A DNA stretch of 64,000 bases from Flavobacteria bacterium RIFCSPLOWO2_12_FULL_35_11 (GCA_001800975.1 MGWK01000057.1:1-64000), one strand, 5' to 3'. Numbered from the stretch's first letter, positions 29,935-40,694 are shown. Numbers and translations are program-made. The notes: generated by a model not told the origin, from the letters alone.

Positions 29935-32900
29935 ATGAAAACAAAGTTAAATGGTTTTTTAACGCTTTTGTTAGCGTTGATGGTGCAAATATCATTTGCC
30001 CAAGAAAAAACTGTTACAGGGAAGGTTACCGACGGAAGCGGACCATTACCTGGAGTAACAGTACTTATTAAAGGTACCAAAGCAGGTACACAAACGGATT
30101 TTGACGGAAATTATTCCATTAGAGCAAATACTGGAGCGGTGCTTCAATTTAGCTTTGTTGGGATGAAAACCGTAGACCAAGCAATTGGCGCTTCTAACAC
30201 CATCAATATTGTGATGCAGGAAGATGCTCAAAGCTTAGACGAAGTTGTGGTTACAGCTTTGGGAATCAAGCGTGAGAAAAAGAGTTTAGGTTATGCTACA
30301 CAAGAAGTAAAAGGAGATGCTGTAAATACAGTTAAGGATCCTAACTTTGTGAACTCATTATCCGGTAAAATTGCTGGTATTGATGTTAAAAGTAGTGGAA
30401 CAATGGGTGGATCAACTAACGTAATTATTCGTGGTTATTCATCTTTATTCGGTAATAACCAAGCTTTATTTGTTATTGATGGTGTACCAGTCAGTAATTT
30501 AAATACCAATTCCGGCGGCCAAACTACTGGTAGAGGTGGTTACGATTTTGGAAATGCTGCGCAAGACATCAATCCTGATGACATTGAATCCATTAACGTT
30601 TTAAAAGGTGGTGCTGCTACTGCTTTATATGGTTCAAGAGCTGCGAATGGTGTTGTTGTTATTACGACAAAAAAAGGTGCTGGTGTTGTTAAACAAGGCA
30701 TTGGTGTAACGGTAAACTCTTCTGTTACTTTCAATAAATTTAATGAAGATACTTTTACTAAATACCAGAACGAATATGGTGCAGGATACTTTAATGGATG
30801 GCATCCAGGAGGCTTTTATTTTGAAGATCAAGATGGAGACGGAACTGATGAAGCTTATGCCCTATCCGATTGGGATGGTTCATTTGGTACTGTGCCATTT
30901 GATTCAAATTTATTAGTTCACCAGTGGAATTCTTGGTACCCACAATTACCTGATACTTATGGCGTTGCTACTCCTTGGGTCGCTGGAAAAAATGGACCGG
31001 CTTCAGTATTTGAAACAGGAACAACTCTTTTTAACAGCGTAGGTATTGATGGCGGCAATGAGCAAGGTACTTTTAGATTGGCTTATACCAAATTAGATCA
31101 AAAAGGAATTATGCCAAATAGTTCAATAATAAGAGATAACGTTGATTTTAGCGGAAGCTACAAACTTAATGAAAAATTAACCGCAGCTGCAAAAGTAACT
31201 TATGTTAAAACCGCAGGTAAAGGACGTTATGGAACTGGTTACGACTCTGAAAACTTCATGCAAACTGCAAAACAATGGTGGCAAACCAATGTGGATGTGA
31301 AAGAACAAAAAGCTGCTTATTTTTTAACTCGTGAAAACATCACTTGGAATACATCATACATTAATCACGATCTTAGTGCAATTTATCATGACAATGTTTA
31401 TTTTATGCGTTATGAAAATTTTGAAACAGATTTAAGAAACCGTGTTTTTGGTAATGCGTCTTTAAATTATGAGATTAATGATTGGTTAAGCATTTTTGGT
31501 AGAGTATCTTTTGATACTTATTCCGGAAATCAAGAAGAGCGTATCGCTAATGGAAGTACAAATTCTCCATCAAAATATAGTATTTTCAATGAGTCATTCA
31601 ATGAAAATAATTATGACTTAATGGTAAACTTTGATAAAGACATTGCTGAAAATCTAAATTTCAAAGCAGTAATAGGGACAAATGTCATGAGACAAAATTA
31701 TTCAAGTATTTTCGCCAGCACAAATGGTGGTTTAAATGTTGATCGTCTTTATGCTTTAAGAAATTCAAAAAACCCTATTAATGCACCTACACAACGTGAA
31801 TATTTAATGGGTGTTGATGGTTATTATGCAAATGCTTCTCTTGGTTTTGACAATATGATATATGTTGAAGGATCTTACAGAATGGATATTGCTTCAACCT
31901 TACCTACTGATGACAATAAATATAGTTATTACGGGGTTTCAGGTAGTTTACTGTTTTCAGAATTAATAGAATCAAATTTGATGTCTTTTGGTAAATTAAG
32001 AGTAGGATATGCTAAAACAGGTAATGCAGCAGGCCCTTTACAATTGTATAACACTTATGATTTAAACACGCCAGTAGCAGGTAACGCATCGGCTTCATTG
32101 CCATCTACCAATAACAACTCTAATCTTACCAATGAAGAATCGAATGAAGCTGAAATTGGTTTAGAGATGAAATTCGCAAAAAATAGATTAGGTTTTGATA
32201 TCTCTTTATATGATAAAAAATCAAAAGATTTATTGACGCCAGTTACAGTTACTCCTGCAATTGGTTATAGCGGCCAATGGCTTAATGCTGGAGAGGTTCA
32301 AAACAAAGGTATTGAAATTTCATTATCTGGTTCACCTGTTAAAACTGATAATTTTGAATGGAAAATTGATGTGAATTGGGGTAAAAATGAAAGTGAGGTT
32401 TTATCATTGGCTTCTGGCTTAGAAAATCTTCAGTTGGCTAGCTTACAAGGAGGTGTTTCTATTAATGCATCTGTGGGCGAACCTTACGGAATGATTAGAG
32501 GTACTGATTATGTGTATCATGAAAATGGTGGCAGACTTATTAATCAAACAACTGGTGCTTATGTAAAATCAGGTCCAAATGAAAACTTAGGAACATTCCA
32601 AGCAGATTGGAAAGGTGGTATCAACAATAGTATCAGGTATAAAGATTTATCTTTTAGCTTTTTAGTTGATATGCAAAAAGGCGGTAAAGTATTTTCATTA
32701 GACACTTGGTATGGTTTTGCTACTGGTTTAACTCCGGAAACTGCCGGTCTTAATGACTTGGGCAATCCAATGCGTCTTACACTTGCTGAAGGTGGTGGTA
32801 TATTACTTGATGGCGTGAAAGAAGATGGAACACCAAATACGGTAAGAACAAGAATGGACTATTATTCTAATGCATTGGGATATGGTAAAGCTGTAAATGC

Positions 32901-33159
32901 ACAACATGTTTATGATGCAGGCTATATTAAACTAAGAGAAGTTTCTTTAGCGTATACATTACCTAATAAATTTCTTAAAAACACCTTCATTCAAGGGCTT
33001 ACTTTATCAGCCATTGGTAGAAATTTATGGATAATTGACAAATCATTGCCTTATGGAGATCCAGAAGCTGGGTTAAGTTCAGGTAATGTTCAAGGTTACC
33101 AATCAGGAGCATATCCATCGACGAAAGATTATGGATTTAGTGTTAAATTACAATTCTAA
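29935..33159 (+). CDS. SusC/RagA family TonB-linked outer membrane protein, pair 1
   Basis: A 1074-residue outer-membrane channel that imports oligosaccharides or peptides with its SusD lid, powered by TonB. The signal peptide (about 1-22) ends at SFAQ. A carboxypeptidase-regulatory-like domain (about 25-103; VTDGSGPLPGVTVLIKGTKA, DFDGNYSIRA) leads to the TonB-box-like EVVVTALG. The plug (about 115-245) has VIIRGYSSLFGNNQALFVID and the SusC signature LKGGAATALYGSRAANGVVV. A beta-barrel ends in the C-terminal Phe. A short acidic loop at 298-306 (DQDGDGTDE) resembles a calcium-binding site. The paired susD follows 11 bases later. The substrate is unknown because no enzyme gene is linked. Confidence 0.96.
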   Translation: MKTKLNGFLTLLLALMVQISFAQEKTVTGKVTDGSGPLPGVTVLIKGTKAGTQTDFDGNYSIRANTGAVLQFSFVGMKTVDQAIGASNTINIVMQEDAQSLDEVVVTALGIKREKKSLGYATQEVKGDAVNTVKDPNFVNSLSGKIAGIDVKSSGTMGGSTNVIIRGYSSLFGNNQALFVIDGVPVSNLNTNSGGQTTGRGGYDFGNAAQDINPDDIESINVLKGGAATALYGSRAANGVVVITTKKGAGVVKQGIGVTVNSSVTFNKFNEDTFTKYQNEYGAGYFNGWHPGGFYFEDQDGDGTDEAYALSDWDGSFGTVPFDSNLLVHQWNSWYPQLPDTYGVATPWVAGKNGPASVFETGTTLFNSVGIDGGNEQGTFRLAYTKLDQKGIMPNSSIIRDNVDFSGSYKLNEKLTAAAKVTYVKTAGKGRYGTGYDSENFMQTAKQWWQTNVDVKEQKAAYFLTRENITWNTSYINHDLSAIYHDNVYFMRYENFETDLRNRVFGNASLNYEINDWLSIFGRVSFDTYSGNQEERIANGSTNSPSKYSIFNESFNENNYDLMVNFDKDIAENLNFKAVIGTNVMRQNYSSIFASTNGGLNVDRLYALRNSKNPINAPTQREYLMGVDGYYANASLGFDNMIYVEGSYRMDIASTLPTDDNKYSYYGVSGSLLFSELIESNLMSFGKLRVGYAKTGNAAGPLQLYNTYDLNTPVAGNASASLPSTNNNSNLTNEESNEAEIGLEMKFAKNRLGFDISLYDKKSKDLLTPVTVTPAIGYSGQWLNAGEVQNKGIEISLSGSPVKTDNFEWKIDVNWGKNESEVLSLASGLENLQLASLQGGVSINASVGEPYGMIRGTDYVYHENGGRLINQTTGAYVKSGPNENLGTFQADWKGGINNSIRYKDLSFSFLVDMQKGGKVFSLDTWYGFATGLTPETAGLNDLGNPMRLTLAEGGGILLDGVKEDGTPNTVRTRMDYYSNALGYGKAVNAQHVYDAGYIKLREVSLAYTLPNKFLKNTFIQGLTLSAIGRNLWIIDKSLPYGDPEAGLSSGNVQGYQSGAYPSTKDYGFSVKLQF

Positions 33160-33170
33160 AAATATATAAA

Positions 33171-34604
33171 ATGAAAAAAATACTTATAATAGCCTTTCTG
33201 ATAGGTATCACATTCTCTTGTGAAGACTTTGAAGGATGGAATGTGGACGAAAAAAGTCCAAGTGAAGTACCGGCTAGCTATTTGTTGACTAGTGCTCAAA
33301 GAAATTTAGCCGTATCGATGACAAGTACAAATGTGAACAACAATGTTTTTAAATTGTTTGCGCAATATTGGACTGAAACTCAATATACCGATGAAGTGAA
33401 TTACGATTTAACAGCTCGAAATATTGGAGGCAACTTTTTCACAGCTATGTATAGAGATGTACTTATTGACTTACGTGAAGTAAAAAGATTAACCAATGCT
33501 GATGAATTCCTTGATGCCAATACCAAAGCCAATCAAATAGCTATAACTGAGCTTATTGAAATTTATGTTTGGCATGTATTGGTTGATACTTATGGTGATG
33601 TCCCTTATAGCGAAGCGTTAGCGGGAGTAGATAATTTATTACCTAAATATGATGATGATGCTGCTATTTATGCTGATTTATTTACCCGTTTAGATGTTGC
33701 TTTATCTCAATTAAATAATGGTGGTACTTTTGGAACAGAGGATTTAATTTATAACGGAGACACCGATAATTGGAAAAAATTCGGAAATTCTTTAAAATTA
33801 AAAATGGCAGTTCAAACTGCTGATTTTGATGCAGCGAGATCTAAAACTTTAGCAGCACAAGCAGTAGCTTCCGGAGTATTTACTTCTACGGCTGATGATT
33901 ACGCTTTTCCTTTTCAGCTAACACCTCCACATACAAATCCTATTTGGACAGACTTAGTGCAATCAGGTCGTAATGATTTTGTGCTAACAAATACTTTTGT
34001 GAGTTTAATAACGCCACTAAATGACCCTAGAGCTTCTGTTTTTATGGATGACAATAAAGTGCCTTATCTTGGGGCAACTTATGGTACTGGTGTTTCTTAT
34101 GTAGACTATACACATATCGGTGATTTATGGCATACAGAAGATTTAGAAGGTATCCTGTTAAGTTATTCAGAAGTTCAATTTTTGTTGGCTGAAGCTGTTG
34201 AGAGAAACTTAATTACTGGTAATGCTGCAACATATTATAATGCTGGTGTAACGGCTTCTATTATCTATTGGGGAGGTTCACAGGCAGCTGCTACAACGTA
34301 TTTAGCGCAACCAAGCGTTGCTTACGCTACAGCTGGTGCTAACTGGAAACAAGTAATTGGAAATCAAAAGTATATTTCACTTTATGGTAGAGGTTTTGAA
34401 GCTTGGAGTTCTTGGAGATTATTAGATTACCCTAATACTTTTGTAAGACCTGCTATATCTGGAGAAGCTGTTCCTAGACGTTATATTTATGGAAATGGTG
34501 ATGCTGATGTTAACGGCGTTAACTATGAAGCTGCAAGTGCCGCTATGGGTGGTGACTTAAAATCTTCTAGAGTATTCTGGGATATCAAAGGTCTAGGAAA
34601 CTAA
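33171..34604 (+). CDS. SusD-like surface lipoprotein, pair 1 (SusD-like_2 type)
   Basis: A 477-residue substrate-binding lipoprotein that forms the lid of the SusC channel. The signal peptide ends in the lipobox TFSC (Cys about 17), followed by the acidic EDFEGW, which suits surface export in flavobacteria. The sequence has the features of the SusD-like_2 family: an early ASYLLTSAQRNLAV helix, DTYGDVPYSEAL, YNGDTDNWKKFGNSLKLKMA (TPR-like core), and YSEVQFLLAEAVERNLI with YISLYGRGFEAWSSWR near the end. It pairs with the preceding SusC and is closed by a terminator. The ligand is unknown. Confidence 0.95.
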   Translation: MKKILIIAFLIGITFSCEDFEGWNVDEKSPSEVPASYLLTSAQRNLAVSMTSTNVNNNVFKLFAQYWTETQYTDEVNYDLTARNIGGNFFTAMYRDVLIDLREVKRLTNADEFLDANTKANQIAITELIEIYVWHVLVDTYGDVPYSEALAGVDNLLPKYDDDAAIYADLFTRLDVALSQLNNGGTFGTEDLIYNGDTDNWKKFGNSLKLKMAVQTADFDAARSKTLAAQAVASGVFTSTADDYAFPFQLTPPHTNPIWTDLVQSGRNDFVLTNTFVSLITPLNDPRASVFMDDNKVPYLGATYGTGVSYVDYTHIGDLWHTEDLEGILLSYSEVQFLLAEAVERNLITGNAATYYNAGVTASIIYWGGSQAAATTYLAQPSVAYATAGANWKQVIGNQKYISLYGRGFEAWSSWRLLDYPNTFVRPAISGEAVPRRYIYGNGDADVNGVNYEAASAAMGGDLKSSRVFWDIKGLGN

Positions 34605-34656
34605 GTAATTAAGATTACTGAGTTTAGTTTTCAAAGACTATTAAATTTAATATTAT

Positions 34657-34689
34657 AAAAACCGCTTAATAAAAATTAAGCGGTTTTTT
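34657..34689 (+). terminator. Terminator of SusCD pair 1
   Basis: The perfect 14-base stem AAAAACCGCTTAAT (34657-34670) / ATTAAGCGGTTTTT (34675-34688) has loop AAAA and runs into a T tract. Confidence 0.92.
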
Positions 34690-34962
34690 CTATTTTATGT
34701 TACAAATAAACCAGAAAAGTTGCTAAAAACATAAAAAATTAATAAAGTAAAGTTGGCTATAATAGAAATTAACAATAATATAACTCGCTTATAAAACCTT
34801 ATATAATAAAAGGTCATTGAAAGATTTTATTACACAGCCAACCAATTATTTCAAACTTTACATGCTAAAACATATGTTACATATTACATATAATAGTTGA
34901 AATACATGTAATGCGTTAGGTTCAGAAAAAAACCATTAGTTACTATTAGAATATTCAAATGT

Positions 34963-35105
34963 GCAACCAAGTAAAAAAACTATCATCTATTATAATATAT
35001 CATAAACCAAAATACTTTAATATATTCCTCATACTTTAACAAAAAATTAGGAATATTAAGAAATTATTAAGATTTTTGATATTAATTAATTCAAATAATT
35101 ATAAG
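34963..35105 (+). promoter_or_regulatory. Conserved SusC upstream block, copy 2
   Basis: This aligns with 41101-41245 over its full length, and its last ~50 bases also match 29889-29934. It most likely carries the promoter and leader of pair 2. Confidence 0.55.
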
Positions 35106-38100
35106 ATGAAAACAAAGTTTAATGGATTTTTAACGCTACTACTGGTGTTACTCGTGCAAATTACGTTTGCGCAAGAAAAAACTGTTACAGGTAAAGTCTC
35201 CGACGCAAGCGGTCCGCTACCGGGAGTAACAGTACTTATTAAAGGTACAAAAACAGGTACCCAAACTGATTTTGACGGAAATTATTCCATTAAAGCAAAT
35301 ACTGGAGCGGTGCTTCAATTTAGCTTTATTGGTATGAAAACCATTGATCAACCTGTAGGCGCATCCAACAGCATCAATATTGTGATGCAAGAAGATGCTC
35401 AAAGCCTAGAGGAAGTGGTTGTAACGGCTGTAGGTATTTCCAGAAGAGAAAAGGAACTGGGATACAATGTTCAAAACGTTAGTGCAGAACAAATAAATGC
35501 CAAACCCAATGCCGACATTGTGAACTCCTTAGCTGGAGCCACTTCAGGTGTGCAAATTGTAAGTTCTTCCGGTGAAGCTGGGGCGTCTACTTATATGACA
35601 ATTAGAGGATCTGCATCTATTACTGGAAATAACCAACCATTATTTATTGTAAATGGTATGCCCATTATTTCAGGAGGTGGAAGTAGCGGTGTTGGAGGTA
35701 CTAACTCCTCTAGTAGATCAATTGATATTAACCCTGACGATGTAGCTTCAATTTCAGTTTTGAAAGGTGGTGCCGCAACTGCGTTATATGGTGTACGCGC
35801 AGCTAATGGTGCCGTAATTATTACTACAAAAAGTGGTAAAAACTTAACAAGTAAAAAAATAGAATTTCATTCTTCTTATGGAATTGATCAGGTTTCTCAA
35901 CTTCCTGCTATGCAAAAAAAATATGCCCAAGGGCTTAATGGAACTTGGATTGGCGGTAATGCTAATTCCTGGGGTCCTGAAATATCAAGCCTTGAGTATA
36001 ATGGAGATGCTACATATAAATGGGATCCATTTGGACGATTGGTACCAGAAGGAACTGGAAATGGAACTCCTGCAAAATATTATAATCCCTACGATTTTTT
36101 TCAAGACGGAGCAGTAAGTAAAAATGGGATAAGTATTAGTAACGGAAATGATCAAGGTAATTTTTTCTTCTCTATTTCAAATTTACAACAAGAAGGTATT
36201 ATTCCAAACAATGAATATGGAAGAACTACTCTACGTTTAAATGCTTCAACTAAGCTATCTGAAAATTCAACTTTTGGGGCAGATTTAGCTTACACCAATT
36301 CAAGGGCTGTGCAAATTCAAAAAGGGTCAAACGTATCCGGAATTATGCTGGGTCTTTTAAGGAGTGCAACTACATTTGACAATAGTGCAGGATATGAATT
36401 CCCTGATGGAACGCAAAGAAATTACCGAAATGGTGGTGGATATGACAATCCATACTGGACGGCCAATAATATTAAGTTTGATGAAGACGTAAACAGATTT
36501 ACGGGTGGGATTAATTTTAACATAAAATTCGCAGAGTGGTTCAATGTATCTTATAACGGAAGTGTTGACTGGTATAACAGACGTTATAGAGACCAATTTA
36601 AAATTGGATCTAGAGGTAATCCTACTGGTTATTTAGCTGAATACCAATATTTTGGAAGCGTTGTGAATTCCGACCTTTTGTTTAACTTTCAAAAAGAGTT
36701 TTCTGATGATTTTAGTACAAAATTAACACTTGGTAATAACTTTTATTCATCATACGGTAAAAGTTTATTTGCAAATGCAACTCCCCTTTCAATTCCAGAT
36801 TTTTATCAGCTAAACAATACGAGTAATAATACTGCCTCAAGTGGTGTTGGCCAATCTAAAACAATGGCTGTTTTTGCTGATCTTCAATTGGCGTTTAAAG
36901 ATATGTTATTCTTAAGTTTAACTGGAAGAAATGACTGGGCAACAACAATGCCGGAAGCAAATGATGATGCTTTTTATCCTTCAGCCAGTTTAGGTTTTGT
37001 TTTCACAGAAATAGAAGGATTAAAGAACAATTCAGTGCTAAGTTATGGTAAATTAAGAGCTTCTGCCGCAAAAACGGCAAACATTGCTCCTGCATACCAA
37101 ACTTCCAACTATTTCTTTGCAGCAACAGCCGGCGATGGTTGGACAAACGGAGTTAATTTCCCTTACCAAGGACAAACAGGATTTGAAGTTGGAACAGGCC
37201 TTGGAAATCCAGATTTAAAACATGAAACTCAAGAATCTTGGGAAGTAGGTGCCGATTTGAGATTTTTACATAACAGATTAGGTCTAGATGTTACCTATTT
37301 TAAAAATGTAAATACAGATTTATTAATGTCAGTTCCTATTGCTAATTCTTCAGGGTTTTCATCGGTGTTTTTAAATGCTGCTTCAATGGAATCTAAAGGA
37401 ATTGAAATCAGTTTGAATGCCAATCCTATAAAAAGTGAAGACTTTAACTGGGAATTCGTAGCCAATTTCACTAAATTTACCAATATAGTAACAGCTTTAT
37501 CTGAAGGTGTTGATAATGTATTTCTTGGTGGTTTTACAACTCCTCAAGTACGTGCAGTAGTTGGTCAAGAATATAGAAGTATTTTTGGAGAAGACTGGTA
37601 TAGAGACAGTGCTGGAAATGTTTTAATTAATGATGATCCGACTGATAGTTACAGAGATGGTTATCCAATGACAAATACTGCTCAAGGATTGGTTCCAATT
37701 GGTGACTTTAATCCAGATTGGACTGCTAACATTACCAATACTATGACCTATAAAAATTTATCATTATCATTTTTAATTGATATAAAATCAGGAGGACAAA
37801 TGTATAATGGTACCGCTTTCGCCATGAACTCTTTCGGAACTTCTGAAAGAACCGTTAATAGAGAGGTTTATTACAATGCTGATGGCAGTATTAACTTTAA
37901 CACTACACCTGCACAAAACCTAGTGGTTATGAATGGTGTTTATGGCCATATCGCTACTGACGGAAGTACTGTTTCAAATGGTGTTACCAACGTAACCCCA
38001 GTTGTGCAAGATCAAGCTTGGTTTCAAGGACAAGGCAGTAACTTTGGAGGAGGTCCATCTTCTGCAGCTATGGAGCCTGCTGATTGGGTAAGATTAAGAG

Positions 38101-38312
38101 ACATTACATTAGCTTATAATTTGCCTAAAATTGGAAAGGTTCTTAAAGAAGGGCAAATATATGTTACCGGTAAAAATTTATGGGTAAGCACACCATATTC
38201 CGGTATTGATCCTGAAACTAACTTGAGTGGTGCAGACAATGCACAGGGAATGGATTATTTTAATAGCCCAGGTACAAAATCTTATATGGTAGGTGTTAAA
38301 CTAACGTTTTAA
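35106..38312 (+). CDS. SusC/RagA family TonB-linked outer membrane protein, pair 2
   Basis: A 1068-residue SusC channel counted from the ATG at 35106 (MKTKFNGFLTLLLVLLVQ). A frame extension to 35076 lacks signal-peptide character and covers the conserved leader. Signal peptide, regulatory-like domain (about 25-103) and TonB-box-like EEVVVTAVG are nearly the same as in pair 1. The plug then diverges but keeps MTIRGSASITGNNQPLFIVN and LKGGAATALYGVRAANGAVI. The barrel ends in VKLTF. The paired susD begins 16 bases after the stop. Substrate unknown; TonB-dependent uptake of a glycan or peptide is inferred from the family. Confidence 0.96.
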   Translation: MKTKFNGFLTLLLVLLVQITFAQEKTVTGKVSDASGPLPGVTVLIKGTKTGTQTDFDGNYSIKANTGAVLQFSFIGMKTIDQPVGASNSINIVMQEDAQSLEEVVVTAVGISRREKELGYNVQNVSAEQINAKPNADIVNSLAGATSGVQIVSSSGEAGASTYMTIRGSASITGNNQPLFIVNGMPIISGGGSSGVGGTNSSSRSIDINPDDVASISVLKGGAATALYGVRAANGAVIITTKSGKNLTSKKIEFHSSYGIDQVSQLPAMQKKYAQGLNGTWIGGNANSWGPEISSLEYNGDATYKWDPFGRLVPEGTGNGTPAKYYNPYDFFQDGAVSKNGISISNGNDQGNFFFSISNLQQEGIIPNNEYGRTTLRLNASTKLSENSTFGADLAYTNSRAVQIQKGSNVSGIMLGLLRSATTFDNSAGYEFPDGTQRNYRNGGGYDNPYWTANNIKFDEDVNRFTGGINFNIKFAEWFNVSYNGSVDWYNRRYRDQFKIGSRGNPTGYLAEYQYFGSVVNSDLLFNFQKEFSDDFSTKLTLGNNFYSSYGKSLFANATPLSIPDFYQLNNTSNNTASSGVGQSKTMAVFADLQLAFKDMLFLSLTGRNDWATTMPEANDDAFYPSASLGFVFTEIEGLKNNSVLSYGKLRASAAKTANIAPAYQTSNYFFAATAGDGWTNGVNFPYQGQTGFEVGTGLGNPDLKHETQESWEVGADLRFLHNRLGLDVTYFKNVNTDLLMSVPIANSSGFSSVFLNAASMESKGIEISLNANPIKSEDFNWEFVANFTKFTNIVTALSEGVDNVFLGGFTTPQVRAVVGQEYRSIFGEDWYRDSAGNVLINDDPTDSYRDGYPMTNTAQGLVPIGDFNPDWTANITNTMTYKNLSLSFLIDIKSGGQMYNGTAFAMNSFGTSERTVNREVYYNADGSINFNTTPAQNLVVMNGVYGHIATDGSTVSNGVTNVTPVVQDQAWFQGQGSNFGGGPSSAAMEPADWVRLRDITLAYNLPKIGKVLKEGQIYVTGKNLWVSTPYSGIDPETNLSGADNAQGMDYFNSPGTKSYMVGVKLTF

Positions 38313-38328
38313 TTAACAAAATTTAATC

Positions 38329-39711
38329 ATGAAAAAAATAAATAATTTTAATATAAAAAATTTAATACTGGTATTTACACTAGTATTAATGGCGACATCG
38401 TGCTCAGATTGGATAGATCACGATTTAAATACAGATCCTGATTCTCCTGCAGATGTGCCAATGAACCTTTTATTGCCATCTATACAGCAGAAAATGGGTT
38501 ATTCATTGCTTGGTAATGATGCAGTTAGAACTAATAATATCTGGACCCAACATTTTGATGGTGTGGATCGCCAGTCTTATACCGAAGCTAGATATCAAAT
38601 TACGCCAGCTGATGTAAACAACCTTTGGTCATCAGTGTACACTGGGATGATGATAAACACGTCTATTTTAATCAATAAAGCGAAAACTGAAGGTGCTGAA
38701 TCTCCAAATTTTGCAGGCGTTGGTCAAGTTTTAATGGCTACCACTTTAGGTATTACAACAGATTTATTTGGGGATATCCCTTATAGTGAAGCCCTTTCAG
38801 GTTCTCAAAATATATTAAAGCCAGCATATGATTCTCAAGAATCAATATATGGAAGTATTTTTAGCCTATTGGATGAAGCTGTTGTTAATTTAAGCAGTAC
38901 CACTAATGCCTTTCAGGTTAAAGGTGATGTATGTTATAATGGTAATGTGGATAAATGGAAAAAAGCGGCATATTCTATTAAAGCTAGGCATACTTTACAA
39001 CTTTCCGGAAAAAAAGGAAATGCTGCTTATACAGATGCTTTAGCAGCTGTAGCAAATGGATTTTCATCAAATGCAGATGACCTTAAAGTTCCTTTTGAAG
39101 ATGCAAATAGAAACCCTATATTTCAGTTTATGGAACAAAGAACCGATATTAGAATGGGTGGAACTTTCATAGATATGTTGCTTGACAGTAATGACCCAAG
39201 ACTTCCTTTTTATGCAGCCAAAGATAGTGATGGAAACTACTCTGGCAGTGCAGCTGGATCTCAAAACCCAGATGCTTCACGCCCAGGTTCTTATATTGCA
39301 AGTTTTAACTCTTCTGTTTCTTTAATGACTTATTCTGAGTTGAAATTTATTGAAGCTGAAGCCAGACTTATGCTTGGACAAGCTGGAGCGCAACAAGCAT
39401 ATGAAGCCGCTGTGGCAGCCTCTGTTTTAAGAGTTACAGGTAGTGCAAATACTGCTTGGTTAGTGGCAAACATTAATGGTGTACCAGTTACTTTACAAAA
39501 TATTATCGAACAAAAATATATTGATGGTGTTTCAACAAATCAACCATATGCTGATTATAGAAGAACTGGTTTTCCTGTCTTAACTATCGCTCAAGGCGCG
39601 CTTATACCTTCTATACCAGTAAGGTTTCCATATCCACAAAGTGAGTTCGATTATAATAATGAAAACGTGCCAACAGTTGTTTTAACAGACAAAGTATGGT
39701 GGGATCAATAA
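38329..39711 (+). CDS. SusD-like surface lipoprotein, pair 2 (SusD-like_2 type)
   Basis: A 460-residue lipoprotein. The signal peptide ends at MATSC (Cys about 25), followed by SDWIDHD with acidic residues fitting surface exposure. Family landmarks are VPMNLLLPSIQQKMG, TTDLFGDIPYSEAL (compare DTYGDVPYSEAL in pair 1), YNGNVDKWKKAAYSIKARH and MTYSELKFIEAEARLMLG. It pairs with the preceding SusC and is followed 19 bases later by a third lipoprotein gene. Confidence 0.95.
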   Translation: MKKINNFNIKNLILVFTLVLMATSCSDWIDHDLNTDPDSPADVPMNLLLPSIQQKMGYSLLGNDAVRTNNIWTQHFDGVDRQSYTEARYQITPADVNNLWSSVYTGMMINTSILINKAKTEGAESPNFAGVGQVLMATTLGITTDLFGDIPYSEALSGSQNILKPAYDSQESIYGSIFSLLDEAVVNLSSTTNAFQVKGDVCYNGNVDKWKKAAYSIKARHTLQLSGKKGNAAYTDALAAVANGFSSNADDLKVPFEDANRNPIFQFMEQRTDIRMGGTFIDMLLDSNDPRLPFYAAKDSDGNYSGSAAGSQNPDASRPGSYIASFNSSVSLMTYSELKFIEAEARLMLGQAGAQQAYEAAVAASVLRVTGSANTAWLVANINGVPVTLQNIIEQKYIDGVSTNQPYADYRRTGFPVLTIAQGALIPSIPVRFPYPQSEFDYNNENVPTVVLTDKVWWDQ

Positions 39712-39730
39712 TCAATAAAATTATAGAATA

Positions 39731-40621
39731 ATGAAAAATATCTTAAAACATTTTATACTTATAGCAGTTACTATTTTAGGAACTGTTTCTTGTGAATATG
39801 ACGAAACAAGTTTTGACTTGCAGTCAGATGCTCCAGACCCTAACGCAACTTATTATATCCAGTTTAAAAACGCATCAAAATCTTTACAAACTGGAGTTGC
39901 TGAAGATGGTAGTCTTGTAGATATCTCAACAACTGTAACTGTTGGTTTATTAGGTCTTCCACGAACAGAAGCCACTGTTGTAAATTTTACAATAGACCCG
40001 GCTACAACTATTAGTCCAAATATGTATCAGCTATCTGCTACATCTATTACTATTCCTGCTGGAGAAACCACTGGATCAATTAGTTTAGTAACTAATACAG
40101 AACTAATGCCTGTTGCTGAAGTTTTAAAATTTATTTTAAATGTTGATGCTGGTGAGAATACTGCCACTGCTGGTACAAGGCTTGAATATAAATTAGAAAG
40201 AATTAACTTTTGTCTTTTAACACTTTCTGACTATGTAGGAACCTGGACTGGTACTGATTCTTGGGGTTATCCAACTGAAGTTACCACTAGTTTAGTTGGC
40301 GGCAAATTAATGATGAACGGCATAGGATTCGGCTGGTTTCAAGATTGGTGGGGCGAGGTAATTGTTACGAATAACCCTGTTGAGGTTGACGTAAATTTAA
40401 TAACTGGTGATTTTGTTATAAATGATGCAAAACAAACAGTTCCTTATTTGGTTTCAACTTATCTTGGTGCCTTACAGCCAGCTTATAAAATTAAAGCTTC
40501 TGGGAAAATAACGAGTACTTGTGAACAAATAATTGAATTTACATATTCATTCGATCAAGGCGGCTATTTTAATGGAACGGCTTGGGGCCCGGCTTTTAAG
40601 GAAGTTATAAAACATAACTAA
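39731..40621 (+). CDS. Surface lipoprotein of SusCD pair 2, SusE-like position
   Basis: A 296-residue lipoprotein with signal peptide ending GTVSC (Cys about 21) and acidic EYDE after it. Residues ~40-155 look like a beta-sandwich of the DUF1735 / BT_3987-N type, with SATSITIPAGETTGSISL. The C-terminal half (about 160-296) is Trp- and Gly-rich (GTWTGTDSWGYP, GFGWFQDWWGE), which suits glycan or ligand binding. Its place right after SusD matches surface glycan-binding (SusE/F-like) proteins. No catalytic motif is visible. A strong terminator follows. The function is inferred from position and fold. Confidence 0.8.
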   Translation: MKNILKHFILIAVTILGTVSCEYDETSFDLQSDAPDPNATYYIQFKNASKSLQTGVAEDGSLVDISTTVTVGLLGLPRTEATVVNFTIDPATTISPNMYQLSATSITIPAGETTGSISLVTNTELMPVAEVLKFILNVDAGENTATAGTRLEYKLERINFCLLTLSDYVGTWTGTDSWGYPTEVTTSLVGGKLMMNGIGFGWFQDWWGEVIVTNNPVEVDVNLITGDFVINDAKQTVPYLVSTYLGALQPAYKIKASGKITSTCEQIIEFTYSFDQGGYFNGTAWGPAFKEVIKHN

Positions 40622-40662
40622 TATTTCAAATAATTAAATTTCACTCGAAATTATAATTGACT

Positions 40663-40694
40663 AAAAACCACCTCACATGAGGTGGTTTTTTTTT
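40663..40694 (+). terminator. Terminator of SusCD pair 2
   Basis: AAAAACCACCTCA (40663-40675) and TGAGGTGGTTTTT (40678-40690) are fully complementary and followed by more T. Confidence 0.92.

Larger units (their letters stand above)
34605..35105. other. Intergenic region before SusC pair 2
   Basis: The gap holds the pair 1 terminator (34657-34689), AT-rich sequence without genes, and a stretch of about 140 bases (34963-35105). That stretch aligns along its length with the region before pair 3 (41101-41245) and includes AACTATCATCTAYTATAATATA and TTAGGAATATTAAGAAAT. Confidence 0.65.

Noticed and set aside
35076-35105. N-terminal extension of SusC pair 2
   Set aside because: It would put ten residues before a complete signal peptide and covers the leader block shared with the other SusC genes.
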